Part shown: piece by piece, positions 7,506 through 14,591 of the stretch
How the letters are laid out: each line of letters begins with the position of its first letter
Position numbering within the stretch: position 1 is the stretch's first letter
Assembly: GCA_964506325.1 (NCBI GenBank)
Contig: CAZDLO010000092.1
Coordinates: 1 to 14,591, forward strand
Direction of reading: 5' to 3'
DNA from: CAINVV01 sp964506325
GTDB lineage: Bacteria; Bacteroidota; Bacteroidia; Bacteroidales; Prolixibacteraceae
DNA: 14,591 nucleotides
Translations under genes and position numbers: made by a program
The notes under the pieces: generated by a model
What the model saw: the letters and a program-made list of their open reading frames with translations, nothing else
Database searches by the model: none
Told to the model about the DNA's origin: nothing

Positions 7506-7821
7506 TAACCTAGCTGGCCCTAATTTGCAATCCGTGCCCTCACAACTGCTGCCTAGCATAATCGACGACCAACCATCTAATCAAACATAATAACATCCAG
7601 CATCACCTTCTCTCCCGCATAATCGATTGCACCGTTGTGCACGTTTCGATTAAGAGATCAACCCATACCAGAACAGCAAAAGTGATAAAATAGAGTATGA
7701 AACTTGTATTTTCGGCTCATTTGCTGAAAATTACTGAAATCAATAGTTCCTTTTAAAACAAATCAAGCTATCACTTTTTTTAAAAAATCTTAGTATAGTG
7801 GAATTATTGATAGTGTCGTAT
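7506..7821. other. Non-coding stretch after the recombinase fragment
   Basis: I see no supportable gene here. The first about 150 bp are of mixed composition without long open frames. The part nearest the oxidoreductase stop has a T7/A6 run (about 7776-7788) that, read on the minus strand, could help end that transcript, but no convincing GC hairpin precedes it. Confidence 0.5.
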
Positions 7822-9194
7822 TCAGCGAACTTTACTAATATCCTGTACAACACCGGGTACCGGCGGTAAGGGATCGAACCCCGAAACCGGGCCAAATGCA
7901 TACTCAGTTGGGCCAAGTCTTAGATCTGATGCCATCATATCGTCCCAGGTTACCACCTTCCCCGTTATGGCAGATTCGCGCCCCATTATGCCGCACATTG
8001 TTGCATTTGCAAGTTTCAGAGCCTGGTTAAGGGGTTTCTTGGTACGTATGGCTGTTACAAAATTGATATGTTCCTCATCGTAAGACGATATAGCCACACT
8101 GTTAGTAGGTTTTCCATCCTTATCGAGCGGATATTCGTATTCCCATATCAGGTTGTTTTTGTTATCCCAAATCTTATTCCGGCAGTTGGTATAACCTTTG
8201 GTCCCGAAAACCTTAAACCCATGCTTGTTGTCGCAGCCATCAATACAGCGGGTTTTGCAGTTAAATATCCTGCCATCATCGAATTCATATTCCACACTGT
8301 AGAAATCAAACACGTTTCCGGTGAGTCTGCGGTGCCTGCCTCCAAAACCCAGCGCTTTCACAGGGTGCTCACCAAAATAACGGTTAACCATTTCGATCTG
8401 GTGTACTGCAATATCCACGTTATCGCCACCCGAGAGCCAGTTCCAGTTCATCCAGTCCCACAGCATGGTCTCCATATCGCTCCAACCGGGCTGTCGGTTA
8501 GTGTGCCATATTCCTCCCCTGATATCCCATGCATTGGCCGATATAAGATCACCAATGGCGCCGTTTTCCACTAAATGATGGGTGCTCAGGTAATCGCGCT
8601 GGTGGCTGAAGTTGGTCCCGGTAACCACTACAAGCCCGGCTGCTTCGGCCATTCTGGCGGAGACCATTAGGCTTCTGACTCCCACCGGATCAATACCTCC
8701 GGGTTTTTCCATAAAAATGTTCTTCTTTGCCCTCACGGCTGCTTCGAAATGTTGTGGCCTGAAATGCTGCGGTGTTACCAGGAGNNNNNNNNNNGTACCA
8801 CATCTACATCTGAATCGATAACTTTCTGAAACGCATCAAAACCCACAAAACATTTTTCAGCGCCGATCTCAAACCCTTGTTTTTCTTTCAGCCTCTCCCT
8901 GCAACGATCAATCTGACTCTGAAATACATCACCAAGAACAGTGATTTGCAGGTTTGGACCTGCATTAAGAAAATTGAATGCAGCGCCTGTTCCCCGCGAA
9001 CCGCAGCCAACCAGTCCAGCTTTCAGTATAGGCCCATCGGGCGCTGTGTCGTAAAAGACAGGTGCAGGAGAGATTGGTTTTTCTTTGGTGCAGGAGTTGA
9101 GGACATACCCGGCGCCAACTACACCCATCAATCCTAGTGCAGTAGCATCGCTGAAAAATTCGCGTCTTGATTTTTGTTTTTGATTGTTTTCCAT
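7822..9194 (-). CDS. Gfo/Idh/MocA-family NAD(P)-dependent oxidoreductase with Tat leader, split by an assembly gap
   Basis: The two open frames on either side of the N run are one gene. The N-terminal part starts with a twin-arginine leader (SRREFFSDATALGLMG) and an LNSC that may be a lipobox (C35). The Rossmann motif GCGSRG follows (G63, G65, G68), then a strand ending in DVDVV. After the gap comes LLVTPQHFRPQHF, then the catalytic-lysine motif MEKP, and the C-terminal domain with GGDNVDIAVHQIEMVNRYFG (Asp/His active-site region). Joining the flanks with one shared C gives 453 residues with no missing codon, a normal length for Tat-exported members. Relatives oxidise or reduce sugars, or use bound NAD+ for glycoside hydrolysis (GH109-like). 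The substrate is unknown. It runs opposite to all other intact genes and is bracketed by a recombinase-derived repeat. Confidence 0.85.
8785..8794. other. Assembly gap of 10 Ns inside the oxidoreductase gene
   Basis: Ten Ns separate two halves of one coding sequence and put them out of frame. The 400 bp on the 5' side of the gene hold 133 codons plus a single C; the 963 bp on the 3' side are exactly 321 codons starting CTC CTG. If the C is shared, the protein reads DVDVVLLVTPQHF, which fits the family. The true gap is therefore probably nil (one-base overlap), or else 3n+2 bases long. Confidence 0.95.
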
Positions 9195-9381
9195 GATTGA
9201 CTGATCCTGAGGGGTTCTGAAAATTCATTCTTTGGAGCTTTTTTGGACACAAACCTGAACCCGTTTAAATTTGTGCTGAAAATGAAATTAAACTTACTGA
9301 TATTTTCTAAACGGATAAACAATCCTCAAAATAAAATGCGCTGTTTAATTTCGGTGCATTTTATGTTAATTGTGGTTTATG

Positions 9382-9418
9382 TGGATGCGCCGATAGGTGG
9401 TCAATTCAGGCGTTTTGT
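9382..9418. mobile_element. Possible end of an IS21-like element
   Basis: The sequence tggatgcgccg (9382-9392) is followed by gtggtcaatt (9397-9406). The same 11-mer occurs at 14541-14551, followed there by the inverse motif aattgaccac. GTGGTCAA-type repeats are common at IS21-family ends in this phylum. No IstA or IstB coding is present, so this would be an isolated end next to a recombinase fragment. Confidence 0.25.
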
Positions 9419-9445
9419 CCAATAATCCCACAGCAATACCATTCG

Positions 9446-9820
9446 ATGAAGGAAAAGATTGACAAGGATATGATTCAACTAAGGGTCAAATTTAATGATT
9501 TGATGGATCAGAAGTCCCCATACAAGGCCTACATCCATAAAACGATCCCGATGTTGGAAAATCTTTCAACTTTTTACAGAAACTCCATGGGTGAGATCAA
9601 AAAGAAGATACTTGGTTGCATCTTTTCGGAAAAAATCGTTTTAGAAAAAGGGAGAGTTGCAACCTTTTCGTTCACGACACCGATCCGTGTTTTGACCAAT
9701 GCCGTCAAGGTTTTCGAAAGTAGGGAAACAAAAAATGAGGTCGAAAAAGACCTCTTGTCCTCTATAGCTCCCCTGATAGCACAAAGTTGCAACCAATTCA
9801 CCTCATTCGCATTGAGTTAA
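9446..9820 (+). pseudogene. Serine (resolvase-type) recombinase C-terminal fragment (copy 2)
   Basis: The open frame codes for 124 residues from the ATG, and the coding character may begin slightly earlier (QQYHS directly upstream, from about 9431). It contains a helical stretch (KIDKDMIQLRVKFNDLMDQ) and NLSTFYRNSMGEIKKKILGC with IFSEKIVLEKG. This pattern resembles the region after the zinc-ribbon/coiled-coil of large serine recombinases from Bacteroidota. The catalytic serine domain and DNA-binding core are absent, so it is a remnant, not an enzyme. It carries the right copy of the 61-bp direct repeat. The family call rests on the tail pattern only; another recombinase or transposase type is possible. 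Confidence 0.5.
9661..9721 (+). repeat. Direct repeat, right copy (recombinase-derived)
   Basis: Same orientation as 7424-7484, 57 of 61 identical. Here it lies in frame inside the recombinase fragment, so this is the copy with more of the original context. Confidence 0.85.
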
Positions 9821-10176
9821 TACATTGAATAATAATATTCTACTTACTTATCGTTAATATGTCGATCGGACATTTTCCAGATTTCTTAGTCCTTCCAAGT
9901 AGTGGGGAACCCTGAAATACCGAACCTATTGGATCACTTTTTAAGGTGGTTGAGCTGTATGATTATATTTTGAATGATTAAGGATGGCCATTTGATAATA
10001 TGTTCTGTTTGATGATCTGTTTTGAGATTAATAACTATTTTTAGACAATGGTGTCCGGTTAAGAAATTATAATACCCTCTGAAAACCTTATGTATAAAGG
10101 GATAGAGGCACGTTCTTTGATTTTTCGATTTGAAATCTTGATTTTTGATCTTTTTGCGTTATTAATCCGCAAGACC
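9821..10176. other. Non-coding stretch leading into the IS4-type transposase
   Basis: There is no gene in this stretch. A gtgtccggttaag at about 10049-10061 could be the left tip of the IS4-type element, since it lies about 120 bp before the transposase start. The T-rich region 10120-10165 has repeated ttgattttt-like words and looks like the element's leader. The open frame before 10177 lacks transposase similarity. Confidence 0.35.
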
Positions 10177-10437
10177 ATGAACCAAGGGAAGGCTGTTTTA
10201 TCACAACTGATTTCATTTTTGCCTGAGTATGAGTTTGACAAATGTGTTGACGCATATAATGGTAATTATCGTGTAAGAACTTTTACTTGTCGGGAACACT
10301 TTTACGTAATGAGCGTTGCACAACTCACTTATCGTGAAAGTCTTCGTGACATTGAAGCCTGTTTGACAGCTTTATCTAGTAAGCTTTATCACTGTGGCAT
10401 TAAGCACCCTGTTTCAAAGTCAACACTGGCCGAAGCT
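10177..10437 (+). pseudogene. IS4-family transposase, N-terminal DUF4372 domain only
   Basis: From the ATG at 10177, 87 residues match the N-terminal domain of Bacteroidota IS4-family transposases: MNQGKAVLSQLISFLPEYEF, then CREHFYVMSVAQLTYRESLR, and KLYHCGIKHPVSKSTLAEA. Complete members have roughly 380-400 residues with a DDE catalytic domain. Here the match stops after LAEA, where GC-rich glycosidase-derived sequence begins in another frame. The DDE domain and right end are missing, so this copy cannot move by itself. Confidence 0.85.
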
Positions 10438-10890
10438 GTTCTTCAGCGCTTCCATGAAACGCACGCTCGGCATCGCGCGCACAAAAGACCTCAACGGCCC
10501 GTGGTCGATAGATCCGCAGCCGATCGTCCCGCCGGAGGAACAGATCGAGAATTCCTCGCTCTACTTCGAACCGTCTAATAAGACTTGGTTCTTGTTTACT
10601 ATTCCATTGGCCTGGACGGCGGCGAATACACCGACGCGGTCTGGGTGTATTGGAGCAAGGACTTGAACAAATGGGATGCCAAGAACAAAGCCGTGGTTTT
10701 GGATGGAAAAAACTGCACATGGTCGAAGAAATGCATCGGTATGCCGTCGGTCATAAAAGTGGGCAAACGTCTTGCTATTTTTTATGACGGGCCTGGAGGC
10801 ACCAGCACGAGCCACATGAAACGCGACATCGGACTGGCCTGGCTGGAGCTGCCACTTAATATTCCAAATACAAAAAGGCAACAAATATGA
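10433..10890 (+). pseudogene. Decayed glycosidase-like gene: 5' end lost, one frameshift
   Basis: The protein continues across two frames. The first begins at LFFSASMKRTLGIARTKD and runs through ENSSLYFEPSNKTWFLFT. About base 10600 the frame shifts by a missing nucleotide and goes on with SIGLDGGEYTDAVWVYWSKD, LDGKNCTWSKKCIGMPS and a tail ending RDIGLAWLELPL, with a stop at 10888-10890. The WSKDL and AIFYDGPGG strand patterns suit a five-bladed beta-propeller glycosidase (GH32/43/130-like); I cannot name the family. The N-terminal half was removed where the IS4 fragment joins, within a few bases of shared sequence (about 10433-10438). The first about 150 bp are visibly GC-richer than all neighbours, which suggests a foreign origin. 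It is not expected to give a working enzyme. Confidence 0.6.
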
Positions 10891-10968
10891 AATCAAAATT
10901 TCTATAGTCTAAGAGACAGTTATGTAATCACATAGAGATAATCAAAATAATAATTTAAAAACTCTAGT

Positions 10969-13482
10969 ATGAAAGAATATAAAATAACCATATGTATATT
11001 GGTATATCTATTAGCCTTTAACATTTCAGTTTTCTCTCAAAAAATAGTTCCTATACTTCATGATAAGAACAGTAAAACAGTTACACTTTCAGACAAAAAG
11101 GGAGACTTAATCGTAAGGCTGAATTATTCAAAAGGTTGTATATTGGATAAGATCATTGTAAACGGGACTGAGGTTACAGGTGATGGAAAAGTTGTTTATT
11201 CTGGAATCCGTTTGGGTGATCAGTTGTTTTCATCACAGCAAAGTTACGTGAAGCCAGTTGTAATTATCAAGAATAATTTAGTTTATATCGACTCAATAAA
11301 ATTTGGAAATGCATCCTTCGCTATTAATGAGAAATGGATATTCAGAATAGATGGAAATAATATCCAATGGCAGATTGACAGGCAATATTTAAATGATGGT
11401 ACGATTGAAGAAAATTATTTTCCGTACTGGCAATTCAATTCCTCTCAAATCTGGGATGGTGCATTGCTTGATAACGGTGGTGTTGCCTTGAACCGTTTTC
11501 TTGGCAAACCGGGGGATACATACGGAGTAAATACTTCGACATTGACTTTTTGGAACAGGGTTAACAATAGCTGTCTGAGAATTAGTCCTGATGAAAACCC
11601 TGAAATTTTCAGGACTGCTACATTCAGGCATCAAAAGGACCATATATTCTCAGTTGTACAATCTTCATCAAAAGAAGTTTTAAAAACTAAATATGGATTT
11701 AAACGCTTTCTCCAAACTGGCCAAAATGTTTTCGCTCCTTTTGGAATAAGCAAGTCTGAGATGAGCATTCATTACACCCTGCAGGCACTACCATATGATC
11801 GGGAATACGACCGTGGAGTATTAAAAGGAATAGATGAGGAGTCCGTAATTGAAATGCTAAATACGATTGGGAGATATGGTGTAGTTGATAAAAACCTTTA
11901 TGGTTCAAACGGCTGGCGCACTGGTTATTGCTTGACCCAGGAGCCATGGTTTGCCTTGTTTGGGATTGCAGTTTACTCCCCTGATTTCCTTAAATCATAT
12001 ACGCAAACACTTGAATTTCAAAAAGAAAAAGCAATTCTGCCTGATGGAAGGGTTTTACCCCGTTGGTGTTATGCCCCGGGAGATGAAATACCGGGAACAT
12101 ATGATGCAAATGGCTTTTACGAATGTCAATGGGGCTTCACACTTGATTCTCAGCCTTGTTATGCTATCAATGTTGCCGAACAATTTGATATGACCGGAGA
12201 TTTGAAATGGCTTCATCAATTCAAACCTGTATGCGAAAAAGTACTCGATTATATGATTCAAAGAGATACTGATGGAAACGGGCTCTTTGAGGTGGTTCAA
12301 AATACACATCTTGACCAAAAAGGAACTGATTGGCTGGATGTAATATGGGCATCATACGAGGTGGCCAGTATTAATGCCTATATGTATAAGGCATTAACCC
12401 GATGGTCGGAACTGGAAAAATTGCTGGGCGATGACAGGATGTCTGAAAGATACAGGCAGTTGGCTATAAAAATAAAAACAGCTTATAATAAAAATATTAC
12501 CGATGGTGGTTTCTGGGATCCTGATAAAGGATGGTATGTCCATTGGCGTGAGAAAGACGGATCAGTTTATGGCAACAACCTTGTGAGTATGGTAAATTTA
12601 ATGGCCATAGGTTATGGTATTTGTGATGATCCAGGCCGTAAGGACGCTATCCTGAGCAAAATGGAAAAATTGATGCAAAAAGAAGATCTGCTTATTTGGC
12701 CATCGTGTTTTTTCCCTTACGAGGACAATGTAGGTTTAAAAAAGGTAAACTACCCCTATCCAAATTATGAAAACGGTGATATGTTTTTAGGCTGGGCTGA
12801 GCTCGGAACCCGATGCTATGCTGAGAATAGCCCGGAAATCGCTCTTAAGTACATTCAGAAGATTATCAGTCAATATAAAAAGGACGGTTTAGGTTACCAG
12901 CGATATTCGAGACTTGAACAAACCGGAACAGGCGAAGACATCTTATCAAGTAATATAATGGCTATCGTTGGGTTGTATCGAAATATTTATGGCATTCGCC
13001 CTCATTACAACCGATTGTACCTTGAACCTCATTTGACAAAGGAACTTAACGGTACCCAATTAAAGTACAAGCTACGTAATCAAAATTACCTGATTGACCT
13101 CTCAACTGATAAATATTGCATAAGCATAAATAATTTTTCTGTCTCAAATAAGTATCCTTTTGCAATAAATTCAAAAGGATACGAACTTGAATATTTTGAT
13201 CGGGACAATGGTTATTGTTCATTGAAGATTTTAAGCAAGCAACCTTGTTCTGTTAATATTCTTAGTTGGGGAAACGATAACATGAGCTGGGAAGAGTCAG
13301 GGAAAAATCCAAATAGTACTATTCACCATGAATTGTTCAACCTTAAAGTTAATGCAGAATATCAGCTTATGATAAATGGTAAACCAACAAAAATCTATAC
13401 TGTGGATCAAAATGGGACTGTCCAATTTGATTACTCATTAGATAAAAATTCAATAAAAATTCAAATGGTCCATAAATATTAA
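10969..13482 (+). CDS. Secreted (alpha/alpha)6-barrel glycosidase-like protein
   Basis: 837 residues. The signal peptide covers about 1-23 (KITICILVYLLAF core, FSQ cut site). Residues about 25-270 are beta-rich (an N-terminal sandwich), about 290-680 form an alpha-helical barrel, and about 680-837 look like C-terminal beta-sandwich (NRLYLEPHL, a phrase common in six-hairpin glycosidases). Barrel landmarks are NGWRTGYC (314-321), YECQWGFTLDSQP (E385, D393), KGTDWLDVIWASYE (D454, D457) and NGDMFLGWAELG (602-612). Asp/Glu in these loops are candidate catalytic residues, but I cannot assign them. The layout fits rhamnosidase-, trehalase- or glucosidase-like six-hairpin families. A decayed glycosidase lies 78 bp upstream, so this may once have been part of a polysaccharide-use cluster. 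No SusC/SusD genes are in the window. Confidence 0.75.
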   Translation: MKEYKITICILVYLLAFNISVFSQKIVPILHDKNSKTVTLSDKKGDLIVRLNYSKGCILDKIIVNGTEVTGDGKVVYSGIRLGDQLFSSQQSYVKPVVIIKNNLVYIDSIKFGNASFAINEKWIFRIDGNNIQWQIDRQYLNDGTIEENYFPYWQFNSSQIWDGALLDNGGVALNRFLGKPGDTYGVNTSTLTFWNRVNNSCLRISPDENPEIFRTATFRHQKDHIFSVVQSSSKEVLKTKYGFKRFLQTGQNVFAPFGISKSEMSIHYTLQALPYDREYDRGVLKGIDEESVIEMLNTIGRYGVVDKNLYGSNGWRTGYCLTQEPWFALFGIAVYSPDFLKSYTQTLEFQKEKAILPDGRVLPRWCYAPGDEIPGTYDANGFYECQWGFTLDSQPCYAINVAEQFDMTGDLKWLHQFKPVCEKVLDYMIQRDTDGNGLFEVVQNTHLDQKGTDWLDVIWASYEVASINAYMYKALTRWSELEKLLGDDRMSERYRQLAIKIKTAYNKNITDGGFWDPDKGWYVHWREKDGSVYGNNLVSMVNLMAIGYGICDDPGRKDAILSKMEKLMQKEDLLIWPSCFFPYEDNVGLKKVNYPYPNYENGDMFLGWAELGTRCYAENSPEIALKYIQKIISQYKKDGLGYQRYSRLEQTGTGEDILSSNIMAIVGLYRNIYGIRPHYNRLYLEPHLTKELNGTQLKYKLRNQNYLIDLSTDKYCISINNFSVSNKYPFAINSKGYELEYFDRDNGYCSLKILSKQPCSVNILSWGNDNMSWEESGKNPNSTIHHELFNLKVNAEYQLMINGKPTKIYTVDQNGTVQFDYSLDKNSIKIQMVHKY

Positions 13483-13539
13483 CCGGATAAGCAGTAAATA
13501 GAGTAAAGGAATTCCTGAAAAGAGGATATTAAGTAATGG

Positions 13540-13827
13540 TTAAAACATAATGTCGTATTTTATACCTACATTTTTTAAGACATGAAACAATCGTTCTTTG
13601 AGATTTTGAAAACAGAGATATGCATCAAAACTCAGCCATTGATATTTGATCCTGCGCCACAATATTTCAATCAAATTCAATTCCGGAGAATATGGAGGAA
13701 GGAAGTAAATATAAACATCCTGATCTCTCCATTCTTGTGTTTTGGCCATGAATTTTTTAGATCTGTGTATGGGCGAATTATCAAGTTGGGCTCCAATCCA
13801 ACTGGTTTTTACAGTTTGGCCACTCAT
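13540..13827 (-). pseudogene. IS630-family transposase, C-terminal fragment
   Basis: Read on the minus strand, 95 residues contain LDNSPIHRSKKF (second catalytic Asp region) and FLPPYSPELNLIEILWRRIK (the catalytic Glu region) of IS630/mariner-like DDE transposases. The helix-turn-helix and the first catalytic Asp region are absent, and upstream sequence (13828-13990) has no matching frame. It is a remnant of about one quarter to one third of a normal transposase. Confidence 0.85.
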
Positions 13828-13990
13828 GATATATTTTGTTTGAAATTATACGCTAAGAAAGTGCATCTCTTCACGTATCGGTCCCCTCATTCAAGGATTT
13901 TCCCGGCTTATACTCGCTTTACTGCGTTAGTTCCAGTTCCTCCTTGACTGCCCCTCCCAATCTTCACTGATTTCTTGCATATAATTGATC

Positions 13991-14028
13991 AAATTAAAAA
14001 CCCTGCAAGAGGTTGTCTTACAGGGTTT
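13991..14028 (-). terminator. Intrinsic terminator on the minus strand, behind the tRNA remnant
   Basis: AAACCCTG (13998-14005) pairs with CAGGGTTT (14021-14028), extended by three more inner pairs after one mismatch, with a loop of 7 bases. On the minus strand the hairpin is followed by TTTTTAATTT. It faces the right way to end a transcript of the tRNA whose 3' end lies at 14044-14068. Confidence 0.75.
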
Positions 14029-14043
14029 CATCTTGTTATGTCT

Positions 14044-14068
14044 GCTCCTCAGGTAGGACTTGAACCTA
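14044..14068 (-). other. 3' end of a tRNA gene (Asn-like) as probable integration-site remnant
   Basis: On the minus strand, TAGGTTCAAGTCCTAC holds the T-arm (GG-TTCAAGT-CC) and the following CTGAGGA is a complete 3' acceptor strand, then GCA. The sequence matches the 3' end of Bacteroidota tRNA-Asn as I know it. No anticodon arm, D-arm or 5' TCCTCAG partner occurs upstream (14069-14140). Only about 25 bp of tRNA plus its terminator remain, the usual layout of an att site left by a tyrosine-integrase element. Isoacceptor identity is tentative. Confidence 0.5.
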
Positions 14069-14591
14069 AACTCTATGTGACTTAAAATCAGTTAATTAAA
14101 AATGCATTAACTTGGGTAGTCTCGAATTTTACACCTTTGCTATGTTCGGCACTAAAAAACTTCCTTTTGTAAAGCTAGTAAGAAATAGTCACAATTGATG
14201 CTATATATAACTTGATATTTTTAAATCAGTGTGAGAGAAAAGGGGTATCCCACACTCCCCCGAAATTCATCCCATAATGAGAAATATTAATATATTCACC
14301 CATTTATATATTATATAGCTTTTCGTCTTCCTCTAGAGTGAATATATGGTTACCACTATATGGTTTTCTTGATTCTCATTCATGTTATGCTGTAAATATC
14401 TTCGTTAATGCTGGTAACACTCCTGGCTATTTTTTTAACTATCTGAAGGAGCGATGAATACAAGAATCAATTCTGAATTAACCTTTCATCGCAGAAAAGC
14501 GTAACACCATTGGGTTTATTGGTCATAATATTTGCTCTGTTGGATGCGCCGGCTAAATTGACCACTCTGCGCCGTTTTATCTTGACCACCT
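14069..14591. other. Non-coding right flank
   Basis: There is no open frame of useful length. Visible structures are an imperfect inverted repeat (14228-14236 with 14248-14256, 8 of 9 pairs), an 8-bp inverted repeat (gcgatgaa 14451-14458 with ttcatcgc 14485-14492), and the IS21-like motif at the very end. Confidence 0.5.
14541..14591. mobile_element. Possible tip of an IS21-like element running out of the window
   Basis: Two direct copies of ttgaccac (14558-14565 and 14582-14589) lie 24 bp apart, after tggatgcgccg. Several short terminal repeats of this kind are typical of IS21-family ends. No transposase is in view, so the call depends on the sequence beyond the window. Confidence 0.3.

Noticed and set aside
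8068..8574. Plus-strand open frame inside the oxidoreductase
   Set aside because: It is the antisense shadow of a well-supported Gfo/Idh/MocA gene and has no family pattern.
10090..10578. 162-residue open frame taken as one protein
   Set aside because: The first 29 residues precede the transposase start, the middle is DUF4372, and the last about 45 residues are out-of-frame glycosidase sequence.
10921..10934. Palindrome TATGT-aatc-ACATA before the glycosidase as an operator
   Set aside because: The arms are only 5 bp, in AT-rich DNA, with no regulator gene nearby; chance is likely.
13582..13947. Plus-strand 121-residue open frame
   Set aside because: It is antisense to the IS630 transposase fragment, and the remaining part has no protein-like motif.
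13828..13990. Rest of the IS630 element or a structured RNA
   Set aside because: I found no frame with transposase pattern, nor a convincing set of paired helices.
14044..14140. Complete tRNA gene on the minus strand
   Set aside because: There is no D-arm, no 5' acceptor strand and no proper anticodon stem-loop upstream of the T-arm.

Overview
This window reads as Bacteroidota DNA, probably a Bacteroidales or Marinilabiliales-like environmental or metagenomic genome. The signs are AT-rich intergenic DNA, almost no Shine-Dalgarno sites, RRxFLK-type Tat leaders, and transposase remnants of kinds common in that phylum. A run of 10 Ns at 8785-8794 shows it is a scaffold. The lineage is inferred from style, not from a marker gene.

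Left part (319-7397): a catabolic cluster, all on the plus strand. In order it encodes a secreted RraA-like protein, an enolase-superfamily (mandelate racemase/sugar-acid dehydratase type) enzyme with a Tat leader, a RidA-like deaminase with a Tat-like leader, a SelA/DgaE-like PLP lyase with a Tat leader, a secreted EF_0837-type amidohydrolase and a BASS-type membrane transporter. The last four genes are 9-22 bp apart and look like one operon. The operon once had another gene, of which only the signal peptide remains (7332-7397). The notable point is that every soluble enzyme carries an export leader. The cluster therefore looks like an extracytoplasmic pathway, plausibly for an (N-acylated) amino-sugar acid or beta-hydroxy amino acid: the amidohydrolase removes the acyl group, the PLP enzyme eliminates, RidA hydrolyses the enamine/imine, the dehydratase and RraA-like protein process keto/sugar acids, and the BASS carrier takes up the product. 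The pathway is inference from family roles and context.

Middle part (7398-9820): a minus-strand Gfo/Idh/MocA oxidoreductase with a Tat leader, split by the assembly gap, sits between two same-strand fragments of a serine-recombinase C-terminus that share a 61-bp near-identical direct repeat.

Right part (9821-14591): mobile-element debris around carbohydrate-active genes. An IS4-type (DUF4372) transposase N-terminus is fused out of frame to a decayed, GC-richer glycosidase fragment. Next comes an intact secreted 837-residue (alpha/alpha)6-barrel glycosidase-like protein, then an IS630 transposase C-terminus on the minus strand, then the 3' end of a tRNA (best match Asn) with its terminator, which looks like an integration-site remnant. 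The final 0.5 kb holds no gene but may end in the tip of an IS21-like element. No regulator, rRNA, complete tRNA or CRISPR array is visible.
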